DNA of 64,000 nucleotides from Bacteroidota bacterium (GTDB lineage Bacteria; Bacteroidota; Ignavibacteria; Ignavibacteriales; Ignavibacteriaceae): positions 1 to 64,000 of the forward strand of contig JADFPP010000002.1 of NCBI GenBank assembly GCA_022562275.1. Reading direction: 5' to 3'. The position numbers were made by a program, and so were the translations under genes. The notes under the pieces are model-generated. The model did no database searches and was not told where the DNA came from. It worked only from the letters and a program-made list of their open reading frames with translations. Below are positions 24,151-34,970 of the stretch, in pieces; positions within the stretch are counted from its first letter, which is position 1, and every line of letters begins with the position of its first letter.

Positions 24151-27100
24151 CTACCGGACCCGTGCAAGTTTTTGTGTTACAGTTTTAGTTTCCTCAGGAA
24201 ACTTTGCCGAAACTTTGTAAAGATATACACCATTAGCCACTTCGTCACCATCCTGGTCTTTTCCATCCCAATATATCTTGTTGAAACCAACATTAAGATC
24301 TAATGCAGAAATATCAACATCGCGTATAAGCCTTCCTGCTATAGTATAAATTTTAATTTTTACTTTTTCCGGAAGCTCTGAACCCTGAAGTAAAAAAGTA
24401 AAATACGTATCTTTTGAGAATGGATTCGGGTAGTTATAAACTTCAGTCAAATCAAATTCATTAAACACAAAAAACGACGTACGTGAAGATGTTGAATCGA
24501 AAAAATTACCGGATGCATCCTTAGCTAAAATCTCAAGCGTGTGTTTTCCATCCGGTAATTCAGGAGTCCAGTGAATTTCCGATTTAGAATTAGGATACGA
24601 TGTATATTCATAACTTAATTCCGGTTGAGTAAAATACAATGGAACATTATTATACACAATAGTGAAAAAACTTGTGTCCAGGGGTAAAGGACTGTTATCT
24701 TCAAGTAATATCATAACATCTGGTTTTGCCGAAACAATATCACCGTTAATAATCTCCTTCCCATCAAATGTAATCGAAAAGATAGGTCTGACAGAATCTC
24801 TTGCTACAAAAAATTGATTTTCAATTAAATTATCAAAACTAAAATATTCTAATTGATCTGTGGTACCAAATGCACGTATTTCATTCTCAAATAATAGATG
24901 ATCAGATTCAATAATATATGAGATGTTTTCCGAAATAGAATCCGCAGGTATGCTTACAACTTTGGAGTAGATCGCTGAATCCAATCCATTAAGAAAGAAT
25001 TTTATATTTAAGCTATCTATATTAGTCTCGCCAAAATTCCGGGCTTTGAAATTCATTGTTACAGGAAATCCCTGTAAAATTGAATCTGGTGAGAACTGTA
25101 AATCATTTTTAACAAACATAACATTCGGTAGTTCCTGGTATTCAATATTAACACTTTTTAGTTCGATTGGAGAGGTGCTAGTGAAGCTTGAATCGGTTAG
25201 TGTAAAATCAATCTGTAATTTGGGATATTCTTTTGCAATTACATCTGTTAGTGAATACGGAGTTTGTAAATTTTCCTTGATCATATCCCATAGTTTGGTT
25301 GTACTATTAAAACCAAAAAGATTGGCACTGTATTCTCCGGTTGGATTTGGATTTAATAAATCAAAAGATAAACTCTTCCACCAGGCAACGGGTCCTACCG
25401 GCGTTGTAATAATAGAACCACTTGCATCAATATAATTACCAAAAAATGTTGAGATTTTAGGTTCAAAACCAGATGCACGATATACTCCTGCAGAAACAGT
25501 ATTATTCACCCAATCACTGCACCAGGAATAATAACTCTCAAACTCACTTCTAACATGCCACTCTTCCTCAAAAAATCCGTCACTTATTCTAATTCTCCTT
25601 ATCGTATTGGAGAAAAAGCTTTCCACCGGATAAAAATAATCACCAAAAACAAAGAAACCAACAACTTGTTCAAAACTCTCCCCGGGTGGATGAAGATCCG
25701 TACCCACCATAGAAAAACCATTTGCCGGATCAAATGTTCTTAATGTGTATTTTCGATTTCCCAGTGAATCTATTGATGCTAAATTATAAATATACTCTCC
25801 GTCTGAAGTAAGATAATAAGACCCAACTCCAACTGTCCCGGTATCCCATTTAAGTAAACCATCAGGAACCTCAACAGTATCTATTACCTCAGTAGATACT
25901 TTTATTCTTGTCAATTCATATGGATTTCCAGTAGCTACATATATATAACCATCGCTATGATATACAATTGAATTTTCAATATCATCATAAAAATTTGAGA
26001 ACGGCCCATCAAATTTGCCTTTTACAGTACCATTATTACCTGTTCCTACTCTGTATATTGCAGATTTACCATTAGCAAAGAATTTTAAATTACCAAAATA
26101 AAAGTATGAGCCATCAGTTGTTAAAGTTGTTAATTTCAAACTATCGGGTAACGAAGGCTGCGGGTAAATATCTTCCAGGAAAGTATTATCAAACGGTCTG
26201 GCAGGAAGTAATTCTGTATTTAAACTTAAACTTTGTGCAGAGTCGGAGTAATTAATATTATAAGATGTAAAGGTTTTTAATATTTTACCGTGAGCATAAT
26301 ATCCGGATTTTTCATTACTACTAATAGAAAAACTCCTCAAAGCACTCCAGTTGCCAAATTCGCTCCCATCAAAAATTCTTGCCCGCCAAAAATATGTTCC
26401 TTGTGGAAGATCAGAACTTTGCCATTCAACCAGTGCATTTTCTGATGTTAACATCCCGCTGCTCATTATCGGGTTTTCAAATCCCAGAGAAGTATCAATT
26501 TCTATAGAGTATGAGAGGTTTTTATTTATATACTTTCCTACATCTGAAAAAGCAAATTTTATTTTGGATAAAGACGTTGAAAATCCATCAATAGGTTTAA
26601 GAATATTTGGTTCGCTGATATTAAATACTACAAAGAATTGTGATGCAATGTTATCGGAATGATCTTCTTCAATAATAATTTCAGTTTCATTAACTTTAGC
26701 CGTAAGTTCATACAAATTCCCAATCGATGGGATCCATGAAAATATAACCGAATCTTTATCTCCAAAATTAGAAAGCTTTTCAGATCCTGCTAAGAAATTT
26801 GTATCGGCTGAACTAATATATAACTCAACAACAACTGAATCATCAGGAAATATTCTGCCTAAATTATTAATATTTATTTTTACTGAAACAGTATCATTCA
26901 CTATCGGATTTTCCGGTGAGAGTGTGATATCGGCGGAACTAACTGCAAAATCCGGAAATTTGGGCAGAATAATTTCCATTGCCGGATCACCAAGATAAAC
27001 TAACAAAGCTATTTGTGTACCGAATAAACCAGTTGCAGATACTTGATTTTTAGAATTAAGTATAGCTTTTCCAATTATCAAATTATTTTTGGTGAGTATT

Positions 27101-29874
27101 TCGGTAAAAAGTTTGTTATTTATTGATTTACCAATTCCCCAATAGGTTAGCCCGGTACTCCCATAAAATCCTATACTCCCTTTATTTTCTACAAGATTAA
27201 ACTGCTCACCAAAAACCTTTTGATTATCAAAATGTGCTGTGTAGCAAGTAACACTTAATATAACTGGAAGTCTTCCGCCATTTTCCAGTAAATAAATATC
27301 ATCATTGGTAAATACAAGGTCCCATTGTAAACCACCTCCGTGCCCATAATAATTAACCAAAGCGGCACCTTTGCTTATCTCCTCCCTCATCTCAATTTGC
27401 CCTCCTTCATACGGAAAATGCCGTGGTTGGGTTGCAAAATTAAATACATAAGAAGCATTATAACCATACGCCGTTACAAATGTATCGCCTAACAGTAAAC
27501 TTGCATTGTTAAAATTAAAACTGTTCTCGTCTTTAACGCTAAGCCCTGAAGCAAGCAGCAGAACATTTTCCTTCCATGCTTTTGCATTATCGTCAGGATA
27601 TTTTATTAATTTATCAACTAATAAATTGGCTTCATCCAATGTTTCACAGGAAAGCCTGCCAATTGCTAAATCCGGAGTTATATCCTCACCAGCCACAGCA
27701 ACAAACATATTATCACTGATTGCTTGTCCATATATAAATACAAAAATCGGGATTGATGGGATAAAATTCCGGTCACTATCTTCTAATAATCCGCGGTAGT
27801 CATAACTCATATCTCCCATTAACACGATATAGGATGGGGCGGGACTTTGCCAATTATCAAACGCATATTTAATAAAGTACTGTAATGCAAATGGGTCTAA
27901 TAATCCATAAGAAAATTCATCATAAATCTGCATAACATCAACTATTTTTATTCTGACATTAACGATATCCGGATCCGGGAAATAACCGGATCTAAATTGT
28001 GCTAAATCCTCTGCAGCAGCAATAAATTCCGGATGCGTAATAATTATATAGTCGGCTCCATTTGACATATCCCTTAAAGTGGAAGGTTGATCTTGAACAA
28101 TAGAATCTACCGATAAGTAGTAATCATCTGAGACACAATAATATTCAGTTCCTATATCGGTAGTATCTACAAAAAGAACAGAATTAAACTGATCGTTGAT
28201 TATGCTGGCATTTGAAATCATTTTATTCCTTTCGGGAATATAGATCTTCATATTATTTCTCAACCATCCAAAAGTCCAAAATCTTATATTTCCAGATACA
28301 TGGCTCTTGAAAATAAAATTATCCGGATTGGTTTTTAGATTCCTCCAATATTCAAATTCGTACCAATTAATTCTTATTTCATCGTTCTCCACCAGTTCAC
28401 AAATTTGACCCCGTACCCAAACATTAAGCCTATTACCTGTAGGGAAAATCCTTATACTATCTTCAGAAATGTAAAAGTTCTTTTCAAATAATGCTTGTTC
28501 CTGTCCATCCCAAATTATATCACCTACAAACTGATCGGTAAGATAAACTTCAGCTTTATGATCAGTATCACAATATCGGCTGGCAGTCATACCGTGCATT
28601 TTAACCCGTAGTGTAACATAAGCCGAATCTAAGTTTCTTTTAGGGAATTCATTAAACCGGTCTTCAAAACCAAAAACAGCTTGCCTGTTCTGGGCAGTTG
28701 CTCTTCCCCATAACCAGAAGTCATTCTCAGGCGTAGCAGAAAGTCCCAGTCTTTCATAGAGAGAATCTTTTTCAAAATGAATAGTATGACGGGTAGTTGT
28801 AAAGGTTTGATCATAATTCGGCGGATTGGGAAGCCCATCTATATCATTATAATTATTTCCGGTAGAATCACTTTCGTACGAGAACCAATAAACATTACTT
28901 AGATTGTAAATATTCATATACGCATAAGGGCTTGGAGATAAAGCGGAGCCTACAAATTGTAAATAATCAGATGCATTGAAAAGAGTATCACCGTTTGCAT
29001 CTACAATATCCAGAGGAATTGATTTTCCTTCATTGAAAAGTTCTATTTTATTTATTGGTGTATTTGAACCCAGTGGTGCTCCTGCAGCAATTAACTCATT
29101 ATAGGTAACCCTGTAAACACCTTTGTCTTTAATAAAAAATTTAAAATAGTTTTTATTAGGATTATACCAATACCCCCCCCCAATCTGCGGGGAATCACCC
29201 CCCAAAACCGGCTTACTGATCCAGTTCTTTGCTTCATTTACATTCAGCACAGCACTTTCTAAATAACTTTTGCTCATTGCATCAGTTACCTGTGTTCTGT
29301 TACCCAAAGCGTTTGAATTAAAATAAATTCTTACTAAAATTTTTTTGTTAAAAATTAATTGACGTGTAACAGGATTGAATTGATATGCTGACACACTTAT
29401 CGGTAATATCCTTGTATATCTATAAATATAAGATGAGCCTAATTCTACATTTTCAGATGGGAATAATTTGTTTGCCGAATAAATTTCTTTATTAATATTT
29501 TTCATATCCGGTTTTTCAAATATTGGATCGGTTTCCGGATAGGGTACAATGAATTTATTATTGTACGAAATTTTATCATTACGAAGGACCTTGAATGTTG
29601 GTTTTGAATTATGAGGAATTCCAATACTAATATTTACCATGGGCAGCCATGGATCACCCGGATTTCGAAAATAATTTTCATCACCTCCTATTTTACTATA
29701 TTTTATTCCGTCAATAAGAGTATCAACCAGGTTATACGAACCCCTAAAATCAAATTCAAGAATAATATGATCCAATGTGGATTCAATAACTTTAATATTT
29801 TGCGCAAAGGATGATGAAAAGGAAATGAAGACAATAATGTACAGAAGTGACCATAACCTGAAATTTGAATACAT
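24151..29874 (-). CDS. C25-family (gingipain-like) cysteine peptidase with CARDB-type repeats and T9SS sorting domain
   Basis: A 1907-residue secreted protein. A signal peptide spans 1-24 (ending SFAQ). A PorU-like N-terminal propeptide region and beta-rich part follow to about residue 560. The C25 peptidase domain covers roughly 600-960, with catalytic His845 in YGHGGG and Cys877 in SVTCYTAHFD, a 32-residue spacing like that of gingipains. Ig/CARDB-like repeats follow near 960-1070 and 1600-1700, with a fibronectin/propeller-like middle (FDPANGF..., GSYFYFGNLKFF). A T9SS/FlgD-like C-terminus starts at YNYPNPFSKDTYFTF. It is longer than canonical PorU (about 1100-1300) and may be either the T9SS signal peptidase or a surface protease. 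Confidence 0.88.
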   Translation of the reverse strand: MYSNFRLWSLLYIIVFISFSSSFAQNIKVIESTLDHIILEFDFRGSYNLVDTLIDGIKYSKIGGDENYFRNPGDPWLPMVNISIGIPHNSKPTFKVLRNDKISYNNKFIVPYPETDPIFEKPDMKNINKEIYSANKLFPSENVELGSSYIYRYTRILPISVSAYQFNPVTRQLIFNKKILVRIYFNSNALGNRTQVTDAMSKSYLESAVLNVNEAKNWISKPVLGGDSPQIGGGYWYNPNKNYFKFFIKDKGVYRVTYNELIAAGAPLGSNTPINKIELFNEGKSIPLDIVDANGDTLFNASDYLQFVGSALSPSPYAYMNIYNLSNVYWFSYESDSTGNNYNDIDGLPNPPNYDQTFTTTRHTIHFEKDSLYERLGLSATPENDFWLWGRATAQNRQAVFGFEDRFNEFPKRNLDSAYVTLRVKMHGMTASRYCDTDHKAEVYLTDQFVGDIIWDGQEQALFEKNFYISEDSIRIFPTGNRLNVWVRGQICELVENDEIRINWYEFEYWRNLKTNPDNFIFKSHVSGNIRFWTFGWLRNNMKIYIPERNKMISNASIINDQFNSVLFVDTTDIGTEYYCVSDDYYLSVDSIVQDQPSTLRDMSNGADYIIITHPEFIAAAEDLAQFRSGYFPDPDIVNVRIKIVDVMQIYDEFSYGLLDPFALQYFIKYAFDNWQSPAPSYIVLMGDMSYDYRGLLEDSDRNFIPSIPIFVFIYGQAISDNMFVAVAGEDITPDLAIGRLSCETLDEANLLVDKLIKYPDDNAKAWKENVLLLASGLSVKDENSFNFNNASLLLGDTFVTAYGYNASYVFNFATQPRHFPYEGGQIEMREEISKGAALVNYYGHGGGLQWDLVFTNDDIYLLENGGRLPVILSVTCYTAHFDNQKVFGEQFNLVENKGSIGFYGSTGLTYWGIGKSINNKLFTEILTKNNLIIGKAILNSKNQVSATGLFGTQIALLVYLGDPAMEIILPKFPDFAVSSADITLSPENPIVNDTVSVKININNLGRIFPDDSVVVELYISSADTNFLAGSEKLSNFGDKDSVIFSWIPSIGNLYELTAKVNETEIIIEEDHSDNIASQFFVVFNISEPNILKPIDGFSTSLSKIKFAFSDVGKYINKNLSYSIEIDTSLGFENPIMSSGMLTSENALVEWQSSDLPQGTYFWRARIFDGSEFGNWSALRSFSISSNEKSGYYAHGKILKTFTSYNINYSDSAQSLSLNTELLPARPFDNTFLEDIYPQPSLPDSLKLTTLTTDGSYFYFGNLKFFANGKSAIYRVGTGNNGTVKGKFDGPFSNFYDDIENSIVYHSDGYIYVATGNPYELTRIKVSTEVIDTVEVPDGLLKWDTGTVGVGSYYLTSDGEYIYNLASIDSLGNRKYTLRTFDPANGFSMVGTDLHPPGESFEQVVGFFVFGDYFYPVESFFSNTIRRIRISDGFFEEEWHVRSEFESYYSWCSDWVNNTVSAGVYRASGFEPKISTFFGNYIDASGSIITTPVGPVAWWKSLSFDLLNPNPTGEYSANLFGFNSTTKLWDMIKENLQTPYSLTDVIAKEYPKLQIDFTLTDSSFTSTSPIELKSVNIEYQELPNVMFVKNDLQFSPDSILQGFPVTMNFKARNFGETNIDSLNIKFFLNGLDSAIYSKVVSIPADSISENISYIIESDHLLFENEIRAFGTTDQLEYFSFDNLIENQFFVARDSVRPIFSITFDGKEIINGDIVSAKPDVMILLEDNSPLPLDTSFFTIVYNNVPLYFTQPELSYEYTSYPNSKSEIHWTPELPDGKHTLEILAKDASGNFFDSTSSRTSFFVFNEFDLTEVYNYPNPFSKDTYFTFLLQGSELPEKVKIKIYTIAGRLIRDVDISALDLNVGFNKIYWDGKDQDGDEVANGVYLYKVSAKFPEETKTVTQKLARVR

Positions 29875-30038
29875 TAAGAGTCCTCACAAATTGAAAAATC
29901 TTTTGAAACATAGTATTTTGCAATAATATGAGGCAAGGGCAAAAATAAGCCTATTTTAACAGTGCTATAAAAAAATCTGACTGAGAATTATGAAATGAGT
30001 GACTCGACTAAAGATTAAAAAAATTAATTTTAATGTTT

Positions 30039-30614
30039 CTATATATTTCCTTCATTGTTAAGAATAACTTTAATAGTTGATGTAACAATCATTAAATCAC
30101 TCCAAAAATTTGATTTACTGTAGTATTCAATCTCCATTTTAACTCGCTGTTCTGGGGATAGTTTTTGTCTTCCATTAATTTGAGAATATCCGGTTATCCC
30201 CGGCTTGAATTTAAACACTTCTTTCTGCCTGCTGTCAAAATTGGAAGTAATAGAAATTATCTCTGGTCTGGGTCCAATTAAACTCATTTCCCCTTTTAAA
30301 ACATTAATTAACTGAGGTATTTCATCAATACTTGTTCTTCTTAAAAACTTTCCTACTCTTGTAATTCTTGGGTCATTAAGCTGAGTAAGTTCAGGTCCAA
30401 TTTCCAATGCATTATTAACCATACCCCTGAATTTATAAATTTTAAAGGATTTACCACCCAATCCCGTACGCTCCTGCACAAAAAAAACCGGACCTTCGGA
30501 ATCCAGCTTAATTGCTATTGCAGAAATAATAAATATTGGAAAAGATATTATGAGGAGGAGTACGCATAAAACATTATCAGTAATTCGTTTAATAAAGCTG
30601 CCTTGTTTTCCCAT
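30039..30614 (-). CDS. PglC/WcaJ-type phosphoglycosyl transferase (bacterial sugar transferase)
   Basis: Initiates glycan assembly by moving a phospho-sugar from a UDP-sugar to undecaprenyl phosphate at the inner membrane. The 191-residue protein has one N-terminal re-entrant/membrane helix (VLCVLLLIISFPIFII), then FVQERTGLGGKSFKIYKFRGM, the catalytic DE pair in RRTSIDEIPQLINVL, SLIGPRPE and the C-terminal KPGITGYSQINGR. The length is that of monotopic PglC enzymes rather than polytopic WbaP. It is the last gene of the glycan cluster, 12 bases after the aminotransferase gene. Confidence 0.93.
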   Translation of the reverse strand: MGKQGSFIKRITDNVLCVLLLIISFPIFIISAIAIKLDSEGPVFFVQERTGLGGKSFKIYKFRGMVNNALEIGPELTQLNDPRITRVGKFLRRTSIDEIPQLINVLKGEMSLIGPRPEIISITSNFDSRQKEVFKFKPGITGYSQINGRQKLSPEQRVKMEIEYYSKSNFWSDLMIVTSTIKVILNNEGNI

Positions 30615-30626
30615 TAGAAAGAAGTT

Positions 30627-31787
30627 TTACTTCTTGAATTTAGTTAACATATCAATTAATACATCTATAACTTTATCAACATTTTCATCTTTCATCCCCG
30701 GATAGATTGGTAACGATATTAATCGTGGAAAAGCCGCTGTAGCAACCGGGTAATCCTCATCTCTAAGGTTGAAGGATTCATTATAATATAAGTGCTGATG
30801 AACCGGCATAAAATGAACACCGACACCAATGTTCAAATTTCTCAATTCATCAATTATTTGTGCTCTATTCTTGGTTAGCTTATCCAAATGAAGTCGTATC
30901 GGAAAGAGATGCAAGGATGACTCTCTATCAGGTTTTAAAGTAAGAAGTTGAATGGTATCTAAATCCTTTAATGCTTCAGTATATTTAGCAGCAATTCTCT
31001 TTCTGGACTCCCACATTGCATCGACTTTTTTGAGTTGGGGTAATCCTAAAGATGCTTGAAGATCTGTAAAATTATATTTGTAACCCGGCGCAACAACTTC
31101 ATAGTACCAGGAACCAGATTCCGTATGTCGTTTCCACGCATCCCTATTAATACCATGAAGACGCATAATTGTGCATCTCTTAGCTATTTCTTCATCATTT
31201 GTACAAATCATTCCTCCTTCACCAGTAGATAGAGTCTTAGTCGCATAAAAACTGAAACAGGTTACATCAGAAATTGTTCCGATTTTCTTTCCCTTATAAA
31301 GAGCAGGAAGAGCGTGTGCTGCGTCTTCCAATACTTTAAGATTATATTTTTGTGCTATCTCATGAATTTCATCAAGATCACAGGGCTGACCGGCATAGTG
31401 AACCGGAATAATTACTTTTGTTTTAAGAGTTATCGCTTTTTCCAAAGCTTCTATAGACATATTCAACGTGTCTTCTTCCACATCAACAAAAACCGGTTTT
31501 GCACCAAAATAGCAAACAATTTCAGCTGTAGCAGGAAAAGTCATGGTAGGAACAATTACTTCATCTCCGGCTTTTAAACCAAATGCTTCGAGTGTGAGAT
31601 GACCGGCTGCAGTCCAGGAACTAACAGCGACTGATTTATTTACACCAATGTATTTACCAAAATTATTTTCGAATCTGATTGTTTTAGGCCCCATACCAAT
31701 CCAACCGGAACGAACAGTATCGACTATCTCGTCAACTTCTTCTTCAGAAATAAATGGTTTATGAAATTGGAGGAAATCGTTTTTCAT
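30627..31787 (-). CDS. DegT/DnrJ/EryC1-family sugar aminotransferase
   Basis: PLP-dependent aminotransferase acting on nucleotide-linked 4-keto sugars, as in PglE or perosamine synthases. The 386-residue protein has VPTMTFPATAE, an Asp-Ala-Ala-His motif (EDAAHA near 154-159) and the PLP lysine Lys184 in CFSFYATKTLSTGEGG. Its job is probably to make the amino sugar loaded by the PglC-like transferase directly downstream. No matching 4,6-dehydratase is in the window, so the substrate supply must come from elsewhere. Confidence 0.92.
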   Translation of the reverse strand: MKNDFLQFHKPFISEEEVDEIVDTVRSGWIGMGPKTIRFENNFGKYIGVNKSVAVSSWTAAGHLTLEAFGLKAGDEVIVPTMTFPATAEIVCYFGAKPVFVDVEEDTLNMSIEALEKAITLKTKVIIPVHYAGQPCDLDEIHEIAQKYNLKVLEDAAHALPALYKGKKIGTISDVTCFSFYATKTLSTGEGGMICTNDEEIAKRCTIMRLHGINRDAWKRHTESGSWYYEVVAPGYKYNFTDLQASLGLPQLKKVDAMWESRKRIAAKYTEALKDLDTIQLLTLKPDRESSLHLFPIRLHLDKLTKNRAQIIDELRNLNIGVGVHFMPVHQHLYYNESFNLRDEDYPVATAAFPRLISLPIYPGMKDENVDKVIDVLIDMLTKFKK

Positions 31788-31973
31788 GCTCTATAATTTT
31801 TAAACTTAAAATAATGATTTTGATATCAATTTTCCAAATAATGTACTGCTAAAAATAGTAAAAAACTGATAGTAATCTAATTTAAAAAAGCACAAAATAC
31901 TCAATTTGAAAAATGTACAAATAGCTATACCACTGATATCGCAGAAACAATTACCGCCTGCGAACTTATTAAA

Positions 31974-32981
31974 TTAGTTTTTACTTTCTGCATGTCGAAT
32001 CAAATTATTTTTAATTAATTTTAATATGCCAAGCATAAACCCGACACCATAGGAGATATGTATTAAAGGATATATTATTATCAGGTAGAGTTTACTTTTT
32101 ACATTTAATTTTGAACGCAGAACATTCCAACTAATGACTAAGAAATAGAGAATGAAAGGTAATAACCATAAAGGGAACTTATATGCAATGGGAAGAGATA
32201 AAAGATACATAACAAATATTAACGGAACTAAATGCCTGATTTTAATTTTACTCTTAGCTTTGTTTAATGCCAGCGGCTTGTATAATCCATAATAAAAGTA
32301 TTGCAAAAATAATTTTGAGGGTGTATCTTTTACATAATACACACTTTTTACTAAAGGGGAGATATAGACTTTCCTTCCACTGCTTGTTAATCTCGAACAA
32401 AACTCATCATCCTGGTTTCGGATTAATAATTCATCGTACAATCCAAATTCAGAAAATACTTCTCTTCTAAAAAAGGGGAAACAAGCCATTTCAGCATATC
32501 CTTCATAATTCGGGAACCTGTGATTAGCATTTCCCACCCCAAATGAACTTGACATCACATAAGCAACAGCTTTTCCGAAATTTGTTTTACCTTTGCTGGT
32601 TATGGGTCCACCCACACAATAAGCTTCAGGAAGTTTATTCATTATTTTAATTGAATTTGATAAATAATTTTCATCATACTTTGCGTGGGCACCCATTATA
32701 CAAATAAATTTACCTTTAGCTTCTTTTATACCCAAATTTAATGCTACGGGAGTGATTTTTCTTTCATTATTAATAACTATTACATTAGAATGAATTGATT
32801 GGATCCTTGCCAATAATTCTTTAGTCCCATCATTACTTATTCCATCAACAACAACAATTTCTATTTCGCCTATTAGAATCTTCTGGTCAAGGATTGAAAT
32901 GATACAATCTTCTATATAATCAACTTCATTCCTACATGGGATAATGACAGTAACAATAGGTTTTTTATGATAATTATTCAT
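31974..32981 (-). CDS. GT2-family glycosyltransferase
   Basis: A 335-residue enzyme with an N-terminal GT-A fold: VTVIIPCRNEVDYIEDCI at about 9-26, VVDGISNDGT, and acidic IMGAHAKYDENYL (in place of a classical DxD). Three to four hydrophobic segments at the C-terminus (about 240-325) anchor it in the membrane, as in succinoglycan ExoA-like transferases. The substrate cannot be read from sequence. About 190 bases with no recognisable gene separate it from the aminotransferase gene. Confidence 0.88.
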   Translation of the reverse strand: MNNYHKKPIVTVIIPCRNEVDYIEDCIISILDQKILIGEIEIVVVDGISNDGTKELLARIQSIHSNVIVINNERKITPVALNLGIKEAKGKFICIMGAHAKYDENYLSNSIKIMNKLPEAYCVGGPITSKGKTNFGKAVAYVMSSSFGVGNANHRFPNYEGYAEMACFPFFRREVFSEFGLYDELLIRNQDDEFCSRLTSSGRKVYISPLVKSVYYVKDTPSKLFLQYFYYGLYKPLALNKAKSKIKIRHLVPLIFVMYLLSLPIAYKFPLWLLPFILYFLVISWNVLRSKLNVKSKLYLIIIYPLIHISYGVGFMLGILKLIKNNLIRHAESKN

Positions 32982-33248
32982 TGATGAGATTTCCGGTATT
33001 TAAATTCCTATAACTACAGTTTCCTTTAACTTTGTTGACTACCTACTCGAATTAATAAAAATTTCCACATTTTTGATAATAAAGTACTATTAATAAATTT
33101 TTACGGCAGATTTAAGATTATTAGGACTGCTGTAATACATTAGTAATCGCTGTTAATAATTTTCAGAAAAAAGACAACTGATAGAATAAATAATCGCCAA
33201 CGCGGAGACCCAAAATGGCCATTAATACTTTATGATTCATAAAGTAAT

Positions 33249-33821
33249 TTATAAAACTTCTTTTTTATAGGAAATAGATTTTGAATCTTCTGAATCAATA
33301 ATATAACCACCATTATTATAAAACCTTATCGCATTACTATTTTCTTTCCTAACTGACAGACCGTAATCCTTAATTTCATCCTTACGCAACTGACTTTCAA
33401 AATAATTGATCAATTTTCTGCCTATACCCTCTCCTTTATGATTTTCATTTACAGCGATTAAGAATAATCGGCATTGAGTATTAATTACATTTTTTTTTAT
33501 TAATTGGTTATACAGTGCTCCTACTTTTTCTAAAAGAAACCTTGGCTTCTTCAACAAAGTGAACATTATTGTATATTTATTTTCTTGTGTAAATTGGGAC
33601 ACAGCTTTACCAGTGTTAAATCCTGCAATTATGTAACCTAATAATTCTTCCTCTTTATTATCATAATAGACAAAACAAAACTTATTGATAGCAATAAGTT
33701 TTATGAAATACTTCTGTAGCAAATCTTTTGAAAAAACAGCAGAAAAATGTTTTTTACTGAACGATTTTAAATGCAATTCAATGATGTTAGCAATATCATT
33801 TTCAGAAACGTCTCTTATCAT
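33249..33821 (-). CDS. GNAT-family N-acetyltransferase
   Basis: A 190-residue acetyl-CoA-dependent acyltransferase. The acetyl-CoA loop reads HKGEGIGRKLINYFE (motif A, Q/RxxGxG/A), preceded by LFLIAVNE and followed by LSVRKENSNAIRFYNNGGY. It sits inside the glycan cluster, coupled to the GT4 gene (the ATG at 33821 lies 2 bases after the GT4 stop), so it may N-acetylate an amino sugar made by the DegT enzyme, like FdtC/WbbJ-type or WecD enzymes. A TTG two codons earlier is the alternative start. Confidence 0.85.
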   Translation of the reverse strand: MIRDVSENDIANIIELHLKSFSKKHFSAVFSKDLLQKYFIKLIAINKFCFVYYDNKEEELLGYIIAGFNTGKAVSQFTQENKYTIMFTLLKKPRFLLEKVGALYNQLIKKNVINTQCRLFLIAVNENHKGEGIGRKLINYFESQLRKDEIKDYGLSVRKENSNAIRFYNNGGYIIDSEDSKSISYKKEVL

Positions 33822-33823
33822 AA

Positions 33824-34939
33824 TCAAGTGGTGTTTAGGCTTAAAATTTCTTCGTAGTTTTTTATCATTTGGATAACATTTTCATCCCAGTTGAAGAAAT
33901 TTTTAACTCTTGTCCTCCCGGCTTTTCCTAATTTCTTCCTAAGGTCTTCATCAAGTAACAATTCTATTTTTTCAACCAATACCTCAACATTAGAATGGGG
34001 AATAATAAAACCAGTAATATTATTATCGACAACCTCCGGCAGTCCCCCAACATTTGAGACAATCACAGGAGTCTCACAAGCAGATGCTTCAAGAATAGCA
34101 ACCCCAAAACTCTCACTGTCTTCAGTTGAAACAGCAACATATATATCTAACATTCTATGATAACCAGGAATTTTATTATAACTTACAAAACCAGTTACTT
34201 GAACATCTGATTCAATTCCGAGATTAGCAACCAGCGTTTTTATATGGCTAATCATTGAACCTCCGCCTACAATCAATAATTTTAATGATAGGTTCGGATG
34301 ATTCTCCTTAACTTTTTTAAATGCAGTAACCAAATATTCGGTCCCATATTTTTTTTCAACCGATTTTATTGTGCCTATAACGATATCATTTTCTGAAAAG
34401 TAGTTTTTGGTCTTCTTTGGTTTAAAAGTCTCAGTATCAATTCCAAAAGGTACTATGTTAACCTTTTTGTTTGTATATTTTTTTGTTTCTTCAGCCATTA
34501 TTTTGCTTGTTGAAAATAACATATCAGATTTTTTTAGATTATATATTAATACTTCCTTTAAAAAATTGGATTTTTGTGGAAAGTTATAAATATCTGTTCC
34601 CCATACGGATATTGCAAATGGATGAAAGCCGCTCAAAGCTCCAAGGAGGCTATAGCTTGATGCGGAGTGTGCATGAAGAATATCTGGTTTAAAAGTTCTG
34701 ATAATTTTTTTTAATCTTGGATAAGAAAATAAATAAATTACTTTGGAAAGGCTACCATCCAATCTTGCCTTAATATTATCTGGGGTTTTTAAAGATTCAA
34801 TTTGAATATTACAATCGTATTGGGCTGGGTCATACTTAGATAAGCCGAAGAGAAAAACTTCCAACCCTTTAGAATGGAGTGAATTTACCCATTTGATTGT
34901 ATGGGAGGAAGATGGATCAGATAGTATTAAAATCTTCAT
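33824..34939 (-). CDS. GT4-family glycosyltransferase
   Basis: Retaining GT-B transferase of 371 residues. The N-terminal domain contains HSASSYSLLG and the C-terminal Glycos_transf_1 domain contains IVGGGSM, VTGFVSYNKIPGYHRM and the E-x7-E type motif in SESFGVAILEASACETPVIVS. Cytosolic or membrane-associated. The donor sugar is unknown. Part of the glycan cluster, 31 bases after the polymerase gene. Confidence 0.93.
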   Translation of the reverse strand: MKILILSDPSSSHTIKWVNSLHSKGLEVFLFGLSKYDPAQYDCNIQIESLKTPDNIKARLDGSLSKVIYLFSYPRLKKIIRTFKPDILHAHSASSYSLLGALSGFHPFAISVWGTDIYNFPQKSNFLKEVLIYNLKKSDMLFSTSKIMAEETKKYTNKKVNIVPFGIDTETFKPKKTKNYFSENDIVIGTIKSVEKKYGTEYLVTAFKKVKENHPNLSLKLLIVGGGSMISHIKTLVANLGIESDVQVTGFVSYNKIPGYHRMLDIYVAVSTEDSESFGVAILEASACETPVIVSNVGGLPEVVDNNITGFIIPHSNVEVLVEKIELLLDEDLRKKLGKAGRTRVKNFFNWDENVIQMIKNYEEILSLNTT

Positions 34940-34970
34940 TAAAGAATGCTAATAGTTGAAAAAAGTTGTA

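Noticed and set aside
28629-28838. 69-codon minus-strand ORF inside the C25 peptidase gene
   Set aside because: Same strand, other frame, fully inside a well-supported gene; no independent start signal.
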